From Thalassotalea profundi (GTDB lineage: Bacteria > Pseudomonadota > Gammaproteobacteria > Enterobacterales > Alteromonadaceae), in NCBI RefSeq assembly GCF_014653195.1, contig NZ_BNAH01000004.1, positions 109,958 through 173,957 on the forward strand: a DNA stretch of 64,000 nucleotides, given 5' to 3'. Below are positions 1 to 8,807 of this stretch, piece by piece. Position 1 is the first letter of the stretch; each line of letters starts with the position of its first letter. The position numbers and the translations under genes are program-made. The notes beneath the pieces were generated by a model. That model was not told the origin of the DNA and ran no database searches. It saw only the letters and a program-made list of their open reading frames with translations.

Positions 1-20
1 TAAATACTACTTAATTGTCA

Positions 21-26
21 TATAAT
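21..26 (+). promoter_or_regulatory. -10 hexamer of the ilvE-like gene
   Basis: A perfect TATAAT lies 33 bases before the aminotransferase start codon. The matching -35 element would fall at or beyond the left edge of the window, so only half of the promoter can be seen. Confidence 0.5.
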
Positions 27-58
27 AGCGGCAAAGTAATAACATTAAAGAGATTAAA

Positions 59-1060
59 ATGGCAGCATTTGGTACTGTTTTTATGCCGCAGATGATTCAA
101 GCGCGCTTTTCTGACAATGCTTGGAGTGAAACTAGCGTTGTACCTTCGGATAAAATTGAATTACACCCTGGGGCACATGTACTTCATTACTCAAGCACGT
201 GTTTTGAAGGGTTAAAAGCGTTTCGTCATGAAGACGGCTCTATCTATCTTTTTCGTATGGATGCCAATATTGCTCGAATGAAACAAAGCTCAGCTTTATT
301 AAGCTTACCAGCGTTTGATGATGCGATGCTTAAAGGCATGATAATTGATATTGTTCGTCAGTTTGCTGATGAAACTCCATTACCCCCTGGTTCCATGTAC
401 ATTCGCCCAACGCATATTGGCACTGAAGCAGCCATTGGTAAAGCGGCTGTTCCATCATTGAGCTCATTACTTTATGTCTTACTTTCACCTGTAGGAGACT
501 ACTTTGCCGGCGGTTCAACCGCATTACGTATATTGTTAGAAGAAAATGGTATGCGTTGTGCTCCGCATATGGGCATGGTGAAAAGTGGTGGTAATTATGC
601 TAGTGCTTTAGCACCAATTTCAGCAGCTCGTGAAAAATATCAAGCCGATCAAATTTTATTTTGTCCTGGTGGAGATGTACAAGAAACAGGAGCAGCAAAT
701 TTTATTTTGATTGATGGTAATGAAATTATTACTAAAGCGCTTGATAGTACATTTTTGCATGGTGTAACTCGTCATAGTATTTTAACTATAGCTAAAGATT
801 TAGGTATGACAGTTACAGAAAGAAACTTCACAGTAGATGAGCTACTTGAACGTTCAGCAAAGCCTGGCACTGAAGCGGCACTTTCAGGTACTGCAGCAGT
901 ATTAACACCTGTGGGTACTTTTATTCATAACGATAAAGAATACAAAGTGGGTAACGGTGAAGCCGGACCAACAACCATGCGTTTGCGACAAGCATTGAAT
1001 GATATTCAATGGGGTAAAGCGGCTGACACGCACGGCTGGTTAACTAAAGTAGACGTTTAA
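59..1060 (+). CDS. ilvE: Branched-chain amino acid aminotransferase
   Basis: PLP-dependent class IV (fold type IV) transaminase that interconverts Leu, Ile and Val with their 2-oxo acids using glutamate/2-oxoglutarate in the cytoplasm. The 333-residue length fits the type II BCAT family. Visible family features are the N-terminal HPGAHVLHYSSTCFEGLKAF segment, the VKSGGNYA motif near residue 175 that carries the PLP lysine, and QETGAANFILI, which binds the cofactor phosphate and carboxylate. The ATG follows an AAAGAG Shine-Dalgarno. It is a single gene, followed by a terminator-like hairpin. Family assignment is firm; the exact substrate preference is inferred. Confidence 0.93.
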   Translation: MAAFGTVFMPQMIQARFSDNAWSETSVVPSDKIELHPGAHVLHYSSTCFEGLKAFRHEDGSIYLFRMDANIARMKQSSALLSLPAFDDAMLKGMIIDIVRQFADETPLPPGSMYIRPTHIGTEAAIGKAAVPSLSSLLYVLLSPVGDYFAGGSTALRILLEENGMRCAPHMGMVKSGGNYASALAPISAAREKYQADQILFCPGGDVQETGAANFILIDGNEIITKALDSTFLHGVTRHSILTIAKDLGMTVTERNFTVDELLERSAKPGTEAALSGTAAVLTPVGTFIHNDKEYKVGNGEAGPTTMRLRQALNDIQWGKAADTHGWLTKVDV

Positions 1061-1088
1061 ATCCACTTCTAAGTATTACCATTAGTTA

Positions 1089-1117
1089 GCGCCTACTTTA
1101 GATTAAATGGTAGGCGC
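1089..1117 (+). terminator. Terminator-like hairpin after ilvE
   Basis: Arms GCGCCTAC and GTAGGCGC (8 bp, perfect) enclose a 13-base loop and are followed by a short interrupted T tract (ATACTTTT). It probably ends the aminotransferase transcript. Confidence 0.5.
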
Positions 1118-1212
1118 ATACTTTTAATAAAGTTCAATAACTTTCCTACTGACTGCTATACTATATAGCTGATTTAATTCTTATTTCTTCAAATTTTTGA
1201 GGTTTAGTCTAA

Positions 1213-2418
1213 ATGTCATTTTCAATGTTTACATTGTGTGATCCCTTATTAAAAGCTATCACCGAATTAGGCTACACCCAGCCAACGGCTATTCAGGAAA
1301 AAGCGATACCGAGTATTTTATCTGGCCAAGATGTTATAGCGGCCGCACAAACAGGCACAGGAAAAACTGCTAGTTTTGCTTTGCCTATATTACAAAAATT
1401 AAGTGCATATCAAACGGGTAAAGAACGTAAATTACGTGGCAAGCGTATACGTGCTTTAATATTAGCGCCAACGCGTGAGTTAGCGGTACAAGTTGAAGCT
1501 AGTATTTCGGCATACGGAAAATACGTAGAGTTATCTTCAATGGCGATATACGGTGGTGTTGATTCAGATGAGCAAAAACAACGCTTAATATGGGGTGTCG
1601 ATATTGTTGTTGCAACGCCAGGCAGATTACTCGATTTAGCCCATCAACGCGCCTTACATTTTGATGAACTTGAAGTATTCGTATTGGATGAAGCCGATAG
1701 AATGCTGGATATGGGCTTTATTGACGATATTAATAAAATTATTGAGCGTTTACCTGTACAACGTCAAAATTTACTCTTTTCAGCCACTATTTCTGATGAT
1801 GTGCGTGCGTTAGCCAGAAGGGCTATTCATAATGATGCCATAGAGCTTGCTATTAAGCCTGATAAAGCGACGAGTGCAAAAATTGATCAATGGTTAGTAA
1901 CCGTCGATAAAGGTAATAAATCAGCTTTATTAAGTTATCTGATAAAAGAACGGCAATGGCAACAAGCCTTAATTTTTATCGAAACTAAACATGGAGCGGC
2001 GAAGTTAGTCTCACAACTAGAAAAACGCGGCATTCATGCTGAGTCAATTCATAGTGGCAGAACACAAGCGGTGCGTGAGCAAATATTGACACAATTTAAA
2101 GCAGGTAAAGTAAAGTTTCTCGTAGCAACTGCAATTGCCGCGCGTGGTATCGATATTAATGATTTAAGTCGTGTTGTAAATTATGACTTACCTGATCAAC
2201 CTGATGACTACATTCATCGCATAGGCCGGACAGGTCGTGCTGGTGCTAGTGGTGAAGCAATTTCTTTCGTGGCAAAAGATAATTTTAGAAACTTATGTGC
2301 TATTGAAAGCCGTTTAGGTCATATTATAGAACGTAAAGCATTCGATGAATTTCCTGTTAAAAAAACGGTGCCTGTTTCTATTTTAAATTATGTACCTAAA
2401 CATCAACGCAGTAACTAA
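1213..2418 (+). CDS. rhlE: DEAD-box RNA helicase, RhlE type
   Basis: ATP-dependent RNA helicase for RNA remodelling and ribosome or mRNA turnover. The two RecA domains are complete: Q motif near residues 20-28 (YTQPTAIQ), motif I AAQTGTGKT, Ia PTRELAVQ, TPGRLLD, DEAD box VLDEADRMLDMGF, motif III SATI, and motif VI HRIGRTGRAG near residue 340. At 401 residues it has only a short C-terminal tail, unlike the basic extended tails of SrmB or CsdA, which favours RhlE. It stands alone, with its own intergenic region upstream. RhlE versus a related subgroup is inferred from the motifs. Confidence 0.9.
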   Translation: MSFSMFTLCDPLLKAITELGYTQPTAIQEKAIPSILSGQDVIAAAQTGTGKTASFALPILQKLSAYQTGKERKLRGKRIRALILAPTRELAVQVEASISAYGKYVELSSMAIYGGVDSDEQKQRLIWGVDIVVATPGRLLDLAHQRALHFDELEVFVLDEADRMLDMGFIDDINKIIERLPVQRQNLLFSATISDDVRALARRAIHNDAIELAIKPDKATSAKIDQWLVTVDKGNKSALLSYLIKERQWQQALIFIETKHGAAKLVSQLEKRGIHAESIHSGRTQAVREQILTQFKAGKVKFLVATAIAARGIDINDLSRVVNYDLPDQPDDYIHRIGRTGRAGASGEAISFVAKDNFRNLCAIESRLGHIIERKAFDEFPVKKTVPVSILNYVPKHQRSN

Positions 2419-2497
2419 TATTCTGTTATATAAATCATAGTTAATCAGTATATAATTCTGGCATTATTTTATTTCCAATTAGATTTAAGGTGTATTA

Positions 2498-2749
2498 ATG
2501 AACCCAATAATTGCATTATTAAAAGAACAAAATGTTAATGACAAACAAATTAAAGAAGTATTTGAAGCATTAACTGAAAACCCTATTATGGCGATGAACA
2601 CTGTTCAGCAATTAGGTATACCTCAAGATAAACTACAAGCGCTTATGATGTTGTTGATGCAAAACCCTGATTTAATTAAAGAAGCGGTTGATGAACTAGG
2701 TTTGGATTTTAGTAAAGTAGAGCAAGCGAAAAAAACCTTACAACCTTAA
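2498..2749 (+). CDS. DUF2999 family small protein
   Basis: An 83-residue acidic, all-helical, methionine-rich protein that I recognise as the DUF2999 family of Vibrio and Alteromonadales; its function is unknown. It has no signal peptide or membrane segment. The ATG is preceded by AAGGTG at good spacing. A TATAAT at 2451-2456 is a possible -10 element, though no clear -35 is seen. It appears to be a single-gene transcript between the helicase and yegD. Confidence 0.8.
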   Translation: MNPIIALLKEQNVNDKQIKEVFEALTENPIMAMNTVQQLGIPQDKLQALMMLLMQNPDLIKEAVDELGLDFSKVEQAKKTLQP

Positions 2750-2759
2750 ATTCTTTTTG

Positions 2760-2778
2760 GGGCGAATGCTAATCGCCC
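2760..2778 (+). terminator. Weak hairpin after DUF2999 gene
   Basis: GGGCGA pairs with TCGCCC around a 7-base loop; a T-rich stretch follows only after a 6-base gap. It is a possible weak terminator. Confidence 0.35.
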
Positions 2779-2894
2779 TACAAGAAATTTTTTGATATAC
2801 ACTAATCAATTATAGTTTCCTTAGTGCCTTGCACTATGTTGCTATCATCAGTATCCTACGCGGCTTTCACTTAGCTTAATGGTTCTAAATTAAC

Positions 2895-4253
2895 ATGATA
2901 GGTTTTGATTACGGCACATCAAATTGTGCCGTGGGTGTAATGAAAAATGAGCAACCTGAAATAGTTACTTTAGGTGAACATGGTCGTTTTATTCCTTCAA
3001 CTTTATATTCGCCAAGCAGAGATATCATTTCACATTGGTTATATCAACAACTACCTGAAACCGAGAAAGTTACTTTCAAACAACAGCGTTCTTTAGTCTT
3101 ACAAAAAGGACAAAGTGTTGCTCGTGAGCTTAATTTAGATGGAATTTCACCTGAACTGTCTTTTGGAAAATTAGCCTTACAACAATATTTAGAAGAGCCT
3201 GATGAAGGTTACTATATTAAATCACCTAAATCTTTTTTAGGGGCTAGCGGTTTATTACCAGTACAAATTAACTTATTTGAAGATATTGTTGCCGCTATGA
3301 TGAGTAATATCAAAAACTTAGCAGAACAAAATCAACAAACTGATATCACTAAAACTGTGATCGGACGCCCCATAAACTTTCAAGGCTTAAAGGGTGAAGA
3401 AAGTAACCGCCAAGCGATTGGAGTACTGACTAATGCCGCTAAACGTGTTGGTTTTAAGTCAGTTGAATTTCAATATGAACCGGTGGCTGCTGGTTTTGAA
3501 TATGAAGCAAGCTTAACTAAAACACAAAAAGTATTAGTGGTTGATATTGGTGGGGGAACTACCGATTGTTCAATGTTGCTAATGGGTCCTGAATTTATTA
3601 ATAGCATTGATCGAAATAAGCAGCTGCTTGCGCATAGTGGTATAAGGGTTGGTGGAAATGATTTTGATATTCAATTGGCACTCAAAGGTATAATGCCAAG
3701 CCTAGGAATGAATGATTTGCTTAAAACGGGGAAGCCGATGCCTGTAAATAGCTTTAATCAAGCAGTTGCAATTAACAATGTTAATGAGCAAACTGAGTTT
3801 TATCGCCCCAGCAATCGACGTTACTTAGAGCAACTACAGCGAGATGCTGCTGATCCTGATACCTTTGCACGTTTAATTAAAGTACATGATCATAAATTAA
3901 GCTATCGTCTAGTTAATGGCGCAGAACAAGCTAAAATAGGGCTAACGAAAAGTGATGTTCAGCCAATAGCGTTATTCGATATTGCTGATAATTTACAAGT
4001 GGATATTTCACGATCGCTTATGCTTGAAGCAAGTACTAGTCAACTTACTCAAATTGCTAATATGATGGAAGAAGCGGTTAATCAGGCAGGATGTAAGCCC
4101 GATGTGATTTTTGTTACCGGCGGTACGGCAAAATCACCCGTACTAAATCAATTTTTATCAGCACAGATGCCTAATACGCCAGTGGTGATAGGAGATCATT
4201 TCGGTAGTGTAACAGTAGGTTTGGCACGTTGGGCGAAGCGAATTTTTGCATAA
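2895..4253 (+). CDS. yegD: Hsp70-family chaperone-like protein YegD
   Basis: An Hsp70/actin-like ATPase of the YegD branch, 452 residues, matching the roughly 450-residue family length. It has the nucleotide-binding fold only and lacks the substrate-binding and lid domains of DnaK. Phosphate-1 loop GFDYGTSNCAVG is at the N terminus, phosphate-2 loop VVDIGGGTTDCS near residue 215, and adenosine motif VTGGTAKSP near residue 410. No J-protein or GrpE partner lies nearby. The client is unknown. The gene heads a run of small same-strand genes up to about 5.5 kb, but the spacings do not force an operon. Confidence 0.9.
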   Translation: MIGFDYGTSNCAVGVMKNEQPEIVTLGEHGRFIPSTLYSPSRDIISHWLYQQLPETEKVTFKQQRSLVLQKGQSVARELNLDGISPELSFGKLALQQYLEEPDEGYYIKSPKSFLGASGLLPVQINLFEDIVAAMMSNIKNLAEQNQQTDITKTVIGRPINFQGLKGEESNRQAIGVLTNAAKRVGFKSVEFQYEPVAAGFEYEASLTKTQKVLVVDIGGGTTDCSMLLMGPEFINSIDRNKQLLAHSGIRVGGNDFDIQLALKGIMPSLGMNDLLKTGKPMPVNSFNQAVAINNVNEQTEFYRPSNRRYLEQLQRDAADPDTFARLIKVHDHKLSYRLVNGAEQAKIGLTKSDVQPIALFDIADNLQVDISRSLMLEASTSQLTQIANMMEEAVNQAGCKPDVIFVTGGTAKSPVLNQFLSAQMPNTPVVIGDHFGSVTVGLARWAKRIFA

Positions 4254-4292
4254 TATGATTGTTGTTTATCTACTACCGCTTTAGGGAAACAA

Positions 4293-4610
4293 ATGAGTAA
4301 TAAAGTATCAGATGAAACTAAAGAGCAAGCGATTAAAGTTGCCAAAGGCATTCAGAAAAAAGGACAAACAAAAGATCAAACTAAGTTAATCGCTCAAGGT
4401 ATTGAAAAGGGAATTGCTGAGTATAAAAAGCAACAAAGTAAAAAATCTCGCGAAAGGGATAAGCAGCGTAAAAAAACAATGAAAACTCAGCAAGAACTAA
4501 AACCTGAGCTTTCTCAACCCAAATCCGTAAATAACGTTGTTAACTTGTTGCCTTGGGGACTACTTGTGTTCAGTTGGCTAGGTTTTATTATTTATATCAA
4601 TTTGGTTTAA
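4293..4610 (+). CDS. DUF2956 family protein with C-terminal membrane anchor
   Basis: A 105-residue protein: a strongly basic, Lys/Gln-rich helical region (residues 1-80, probably coiled-coil) followed by one hydrophobic segment (LLPWGLLVFSWLGFIIYINL) at the C terminus. It is a tail-anchored inner-membrane topology with the basic part likely cytoplasmic. I recognise it as the DUF2956 family of marine gammaproteobacteria; its function is unknown. The start ATG follows a GGGAAACAA Shine-Dalgarno. It lies 39 bases after yegD, so co-transcription is possible. Confidence 0.8.
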   Translation: MSNKVSDETKEQAIKVAKGIQKKGQTKDQTKLIAQGIEKGIAEYKKQQSKKSRERDKQRKKTMKTQQELKPELSQPKSVNNVVNLLPWGLLVFSWLGFIIYINLV

Positions 4611-4659
4611 CTATAAACAGATAAAACAACGCTACCAGTTAACTAATTTAGGAAATTTA

Positions 4660-4992
4660 ATGTCAAAGTTCTTTTATAGAGGTACACCCGATGTGATGGG
4701 AAAGTACGGAAAAAGTGGTTACCAGCCTAAAAATAACGTGAAATTAGGCTCTAAAGCCAATCCACTTTCGTTAGTTGTGGCAACTGAAGAACGTAAATTA
4801 GCGGTTGAACAAATAATCACAGAAAATGAATTAGTTGCTATTATTAACGTTGATTCTGAGCAGGATGAAAATATTGAAGCATTAGACTTTGTGTTGAACC
4901 TACCTAAAACCCAACGTTTTGAAAAAGTACCAGAGCGAAATGCGCCTTGCTCATGTGGTAGTGGTAACAAATATAAAAAATGCTGTGGTTAA
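4660..4992 (+). CDS. PBPRA1643-family SEC-C zinc-binding protein
   Basis: A 110-residue protein ending in the SEC-C metal-binding motif (APCSCGSGNKYKKCCG), in which three Cys plus a fourth Cys/His ligand bind zinc, as at the C terminus of SecA. The N-terminal part (FFYRGTPDVMGKYGKSGYQPKNN) is diagnostic of the PBPRA1643 SWIM/SEC-C family. It is probably a small cytoplasmic protein that docks to the ribosome or another partner through the zinc motif; that role is inferred. The Shine-Dalgarno is TTAGGAAAT. Confidence 0.85.
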   Translation: MSKFFYRGTPDVMGKYGKSGYQPKNNVKLGSKANPLSLVVATEERKLAVEQIITENELVAIINVDSEQDENIEALDFVLNLPKTQRFEKVPERNAPCSCGSGNKYKKCCG

Positions 4993-5065
4993 CGCATAAA
5001 ACAACCGTAGTAATCGTCAGTTAAAATAAGCTGACAATGACTTTGACAACTTTAGGAAACCTAGA

Positions 5066-5479
5066 ATGAAAGCACCTTTATTTGACGACATTATTAGCTT
5101 ATCTCAAAATATTGCTAATGCATCTGCAAACGAAAATGATAATGCGCGTGAATTAAATTACAAAGCACTTATTAAATTGTGTGCAAACAATGAAAACACA
5201 CCGAAAGATCATCCGCTACAATGGGAAGCCTTAGCCGACTTTACTCTGGATAGTGAACAGGCAATAGATATTTATCAAAAAGGCTTAGATTGCGCACAAC
5301 GTTTGGCACTTAACAACTCAATCGCCTCAATTTATTTATCGATGGCTATGCGTTATCAAGAAATGGAAGATGTAGAAAAAGCCAAATCTTACAGCCAAAT
5401 GTCACTTGAGTTAGTTGAACAAGTGAGTAATGAAGATTTAAAAAACGACATTATAGAATTTGCAAATAGTCAAAAATAA
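5066..5479 (+). CDS. TPR-like small helical protein
   Basis: A 137-residue acidic cytoplasmic protein made of helical hairpins. The stretch YQKGLDCAQRLALNNSIASIYLSMAMRYQEMEDVEKAKSYSQMSLE at residues 70-115 has the spacing of tetratricopeptide repeats (small residue, Tyr/Leu, Ala). A protein-protein interaction role is inferred; no catalytic motif is visible. It is preceded by TTAGGAAAC and lies 73 bases after the SEC-C gene in the same direction, so it may belong to that transcript. Confidence 0.65.
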   Translation: MKAPLFDDIISLSQNIANASANENDNARELNYKALIKLCANNENTPKDHPLQWEALADFTLDSEQAIDIYQKGLDCAQRLALNNSIASIYLSMAMRYQEMEDVEKAKSYSQMSLELVEQVSNEDLKNDIIEFANSQK

Positions 5480-5684
5480 ACATTATTATTTTCTAATAAA
5501 AACCTATGATTTACAATTAGTTAAGCTGTTTTACTAACTGGTTGTATAATAACTTGTTTGAATTGATTAATTCTAATACAATCAATACCGATATATAAGG
5601 AAATGTATCGGTTGAATTCCTTTCTTGTTTCTTATTATCTCTAAATTTCGCTTGCTCTCTTATTATTAGTTAAAGGATTTAACG

Positions 5685-6506
5685 ATGAATAAACAAGTAA
5701 AAGTATTAAGTTTTTTTGCATTTCTCCTTATTTTCATTAGTGACTCCTCCCTCGCTAATACCGTTAGCGACAAAGATATATACCGTTATTTGACTTTATC
5801 TGGTGCAGAAAAAGCATTAGCAAATATTCCTGCTCAAATAGAATCTATGGGGCAACTTATGCAGGTAACAGGTAAAGATACAGAAGCAAGTCAAAAAATA
5901 ATGAATAGAATCATTTCTCATTGGCAACAAGATGAAATTGAAAAACAAGTATTTGATTATGTGAAACAAAATATTAGTACAGAGCAAATGAAACCTATTT
6001 TGATATGGTTAAATACTGATCTTGCTCGAAAGGTAAAACAAGCTGAAGCTCAAGCGTCTGAGCCCAATTTTAATCAAGAAATAATGAATTATTTAGTAGA
6101 GCTTGAAAGAAACCCGCCTTCTGCGACGCGTGTTACTGCTATTAATCAATTTATTGAAACAACACGAGTTGTTGAGCATTCGATAACACTGGTCATGAGC
6201 GTTGCCGAGGGTCTTACAAAAGGGCTCGTTATTGATGCTAATGAAAAGGGGAATATGGAATCGGTAAGTAAAATTAAAAAGCAACTTCAGGATATGGAAT
6301 CTATGCTTAAACCTGCACTTGAACAGCAAATGATCATGGTGTCTTATTTTATTTATCGAAATATAAATGATAAAGATTTCCAGAAATATAGCGAGTTCTA
6401 TCAACAAGAATTAGGACAAAAAGAAATTAGTCTTATGTATAAAGCTATGGGAGCGGCAATAGTCTATTGGGCTGATAGTATGTCAAAAGAAATGTTATTA
6501 AAGTAA
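5685..6506 (+). CDS. Exported DUF2059-like protein
   Basis: A 273-residue protein with a classical signal peptide (MNKQVKVLSFFAFLLIFISDSSLA, cleavage after SLA), hence periplasmic. The mature part is helical with Gln/Met-rich segments and resembles DUF2059-type proteins in length and in the EQMKPILIWLNTDLARKV pattern. The function is unknown. The start ATG follows AAAGGATTTAACG. It is convergent with the hemolysin-III gene, only 40 bases apart, with no clear terminator between. Confidence 0.6.
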   Translation: MNKQVKVLSFFAFLLIFISDSSLANTVSDKDIYRYLTLSGAEKALANIPAQIESMGQLMQVTGKDTEASQKIMNRIISHWQQDEIEKQVFDYVKQNISTEQMKPILIWLNTDLARKVKQAEAQASEPNFNQEIMNYLVELERNPPSATRVTAINQFIETTRVVEHSITLVMSVAEGLTKGLVIDANEKGNMESVSKIKKQLQDMESMLKPALEQQMIMVSYFIYRNINDKDFQKYSEFYQQELGQKEISLMYKAMGAAIVYWADSMSKEMLLK

Positions 6507-6546
6507 GCAATGTATAGATTTTAATTTAGCGTACCAAGATGTCTTT

Positions 6547-7185
6547 TTATACATAAAACCAAATCATAAAAAAATGACAGGCAGCACCCGCTAATACAAA
6601 CAAATGCCAGATTGCATGATTAAAAGGTATTTTATGATTGAGATAAAAATAGACCCCAAACGTATAAAAGCCGCCGCCAGCTGCTAATAAAATCAAGCCG
6701 CCCAATGCAAGCAGTTGATATAAGTCACTGATCACGATAAGTGAAATAAATCCCATACCTAAATAGATTGATACGGATAAAATTTTATATTTAGCGCCAT
6801 ACTTTAATTTAAATAAAATACCTGCAATGGCAATACCCCACACTAAAGCAAACATTCTTAAGCCGATGTCGCCTTTAAGGGTGATAAGAGTAAGCGGTGT
6901 GTAGGTGCCAGCGATAAGAACATAAATGGCACAATGGTCAACTAGTTTAAAAATTCGTTTCGCATGTTCGCTTTTAAAGCCGTGATACAGGGTTGATGCA
7001 AGGAATAGTAATATTAAGCTACTTCCATAAACAGCAAAGCTTGTTGTTTTTATCCAATCATCATCAACAATTGCCACATTAACCAATAATATTAAGGCAA
7101 GCACACTGAGAAGAGCTCCAAGGCCATGGCTTATGGCATTAGCACGTTCTTCAGCGGGTGAGTATTGTGAGGTTTGACTTGTCAT
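6547..7185 (-). CDS. Hemolysin III / PAQR family membrane protein
   Basis: A seven-helix inner-membrane protein of 212 residues, the standard length of the bacterial YqfA/HlyIII branch of the PAQR family. The conserved N-terminal signature EERANAISHGLGALLS is present, as are the metal-site residues: STLYHGF after helix 2, DHCAIYVLIAGTYTPL and, near the C terminus, HAIWHLFVLAGAACHFF, giving three His for zinc. The enzymatic role in bacteria is not established. The name hemolysin is historical and does not by itself imply toxicity. Confidence 0.88.
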   Translation of the reverse strand: MTSQTSQYSPAEERANAISHGLGALLSVLALILLVNVAIVDDDWIKTTSFAVYGSSLILLFLASTLYHGFKSEHAKRIFKLVDHCAIYVLIAGTYTPLTLITLKGDIGLRMFALVWGIAIAGILFKLKYGAKYKILSVSIYLGMGFISLIVISDLYQLLALGGLILLAAGGGFYTFGVYFYLNHKIPFNHAIWHLFVLAGAACHFFMIWFYV

Positions 7186-7291
7186 TGTGAGTTACAGCTT
7201 AGAAAGTTTAGTGTACACGTGTAAGCTTAAATAATAACAGACAAGTCTTAGACAATAAAGCTAATGTGTTAGACAGAATAAATTGTGCATT

Positions 7292-7783
7292 TTATTTAGG
7301 TGCATTCTCGTATGGGTTTGCGGGAACTGAGGTTGATTTGTTACGTTCATTCTTTTTAAAATCTGAAGACTTTCTATCGTTCCTAGCACTTGAATGGTTA
7401 GTTTTCGAATGTTGATTATTAGAGCGAAAATTAGTTCGCTCTTTTGGCGTAGGCGCTTCGCCAAGAATCAGTACTATAGGTTCTCTCGGCTTTTGATGTA
7501 AAGGAATAACTCGTTTACGAGGTGTTATTTCGTATTGAGTATCATCAGCCTTAGGTAAGTTTTTATAAGTATATAAATAAAAACGCTCCATTTTTTCACG
7601 TGCCCATTCCGTTTTTTTGAGAAATTTTAGACTAGTGGCGATACTCGCTCTGTTTTTAAAACAATTAATATTGGTATATTCCGCTAAAATTTCAAAACCA
7701 TAATGATCAACTAGCTCAGTTAAAAGAGTCTCTAATTTTAGACCATGCAAAGGGTTATTTAATTGTTCGTCAATAGTACTCAT
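7292..7783 (-). CDS. VF530-family DNA-binding protein (DUF2132)
   Basis: A 163-residue protein. Residues 1-75 match the VF530 fold ([49 protein letters not shown]), a small helical DNA-binding domain. The rest is an unusual low-complexity basic, Asn/Ser/Lys-rich tail (about residues 90-163) that could add non-specific nucleic-acid binding. Most family members are near 70-90 residues, so the tail is lineage-specific. The target is unknown. It is monocistronic on the minus strand. Confidence 0.8.
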   Translation of the reverse strand: MSTIDEQLNNPLHGLKLETLLTELVDHYGFEILAEYTNINCFKNRASIATSLKFLKKTEWAREKMERFYLYTYKNLPKADDTQYEITPRKRVIPLHQKPREPIVLILGEAPTPKERTNFRSNNQHSKTNHSSARNDRKSSDFKKNERNKSTSVPANPYENAPK

Positions 7784-8126
7784 AAAGGCTTAACTGTTAA
7801 TGCTGATAATTAGCAATTATATACTATTTTAATTGTTCAGGTGCTGTTGATGGCTAGGTAATTTAAAACCGCCTTATAATAAATCATTTTACTTGCTTAA
7901 TGTTTTATAACCACTATAATACACGTTGCTTGTTATTTCTCCTCTCAGTATGATGAGCAACTATCCATCGCGATAGCATTGTGTATTGCCTTTCCTTGAT
8001 CCAGTCAGTCATCACTAAAATTTGTCAGCTTTATTTATACAATTTTTAATCAATTAAATTTTGATCTTAGTGAATTAATTAATAAAGCTCTGTAAAAGCC
8101 AATTGGCTAGTTAAATGTGAGTTTTT
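7784..8126. other. Intergenic region, no gene seen
   Basis: 343 bases of AT-rich sequence between the VF530 gene (minus) and the 55-codon ORF (plus). I found no ORF with a ribosome site, no strong -35/-10 pair and no large hairpin. It probably holds both divergent promoters. Confidence 0.5.
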
Positions 8127-8294
8127 ATGTCTTATATATATGGTGGAACACAGATCCACATAGTACGCCCAGTGCGTTCAATTTCTGTAAACAAACAAAA
8201 TGTGGTTGTTAGAGACCAATCAGGCTCAATGCGAGTGAAATTTACTAATGTAAATGAATCTAAGCAGTTCTTGGCTTGGTTATATCAAAGCTAA
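8127..8294 (+). CDS. Small hypothetical protein, 55 aa
   Basis: An ATG-to-TAA reading frame of 55 residues beginning MSYIYGGTQIHIVRPVRSIS and ending FLAWLYQS. It alternates hydrophobic and polar residues as in a small beta-barrel or beta-sheet protein followed by a short helix. It has no signal peptide or Cys. Support for coding: balanced amino acid composition, a clear terminator hairpin 23 bases after the stop, and an otherwise empty intergenic region. The ribosome site is weak (TGTGAG). I do not recognise the family. Confidence 0.6.
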   Translation: MSYIYGGTQIHIVRPVRSISVNKQNVVVRDQSGSMRVKFTNVNESKQFLAWLYQS

Positions 8295-8316
8295 TACGTT
8301 AATTTTAATTGTACCG

Positions 8317-8352
8317 ATGCCAGTTAACTTCAGTTACTGGCATTTTATTTTT
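8317..8352 (+). terminator. Rho-independent terminator after the 55-aa ORF
   Basis: ATGCCAGTTAAC pairs with GTTACTGGCAT (one bulged T) around a TTCA loop, followed by TTTTATTTTT. This is good evidence that a plus-strand transcript ends here. Confidence 0.75.
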
Positions 8353-8390
8353 AACTTACAGTTCATTTTACCTTGAAAAACTAACAGATC

Positions 8391-8684
8391 TTAGCATTTA
8401 CACATTTTCTTATTTACCAGCTTCCGAACATTATTATTGATTATTGCTTCGACATTCAACAGTTTTACTCTCGCACTTTTTTTATTTAAGAATAAGCAAG
8501 TTAGTCCTTTTTTAATATTTCTATCTAACCAGATGAAAAATAATACTAAAGCTAATAATAATAAAGGCAAATAAACTAAGGAATAAACGATCTCACCATG
8601 GTGGATTACGTTTAATACAATGGGGGTTAGTAAAATAGTGATGGCTACTATCCGATAAAATATCATTATAGTTCGAGATAACAT
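8391..8684 (-). CDS. Hypothetical two-helix membrane protein
   Basis: A 97-residue protein with two hydrophobic helices (about residues 8-26 and 33-52) and a basic cytoplasmic tail ending in KKMCKC. It is not recognised. The start ATG is preceded by AGGGAAGAAAC, a good ribosome site. It lies downstream of and in the same direction as the LysR gene, with about 120 bases between, so it may be separately transcribed. Confidence 0.5.
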   Translation of the reverse strand: MLSRTIMIFYRIVAITILLTPIVLNVIHHGEIVYSLVYLPLLLLALVLFFIWLDRNIKKGLTCLFLNKKSARVKLLNVEAIINNNVRKLVNKKMCKC

Positions 8685-8762
8685 GTTTCTTCCCTAAAAT
8701 TTATAAGACGCTTTTAATATCGATATATTAATCATCGCTAAAGCTATCTTCAAAGGGATTAT

Positions 8763-8781
8763 ATTCACACTATTGGTGAAT
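8763..8781. promoter_or_regulatory. Inverted repeat ATTCAC/GTGAAT downstream of lysR
   Basis: ATTCAC and GTGAAT are separated by 7 bases. The arms share the TTCAC/GTGAA core with the larger inverted repeat in the LysR/M14 intergenic region at 9748-9783. It lies 82 bases upstream of the 97-aa membrane gene, so it may be a second operator for the same regulator. No T tract follows, which argues against a terminator. Confidence 0.35.
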
Positions 8782-8807
8782 GATATTCATCTATTGGGTT
8801 TAGGTTG

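Noticed and set aside
6093..6407. 104-codon minus-strand frame inside the DUF2059-like gene
   Set aside because: It lies wholly within a well-supported gene, has Ile/Asn/Phe-heavy composition typical of AT-rich shadows, and no ribosome site.
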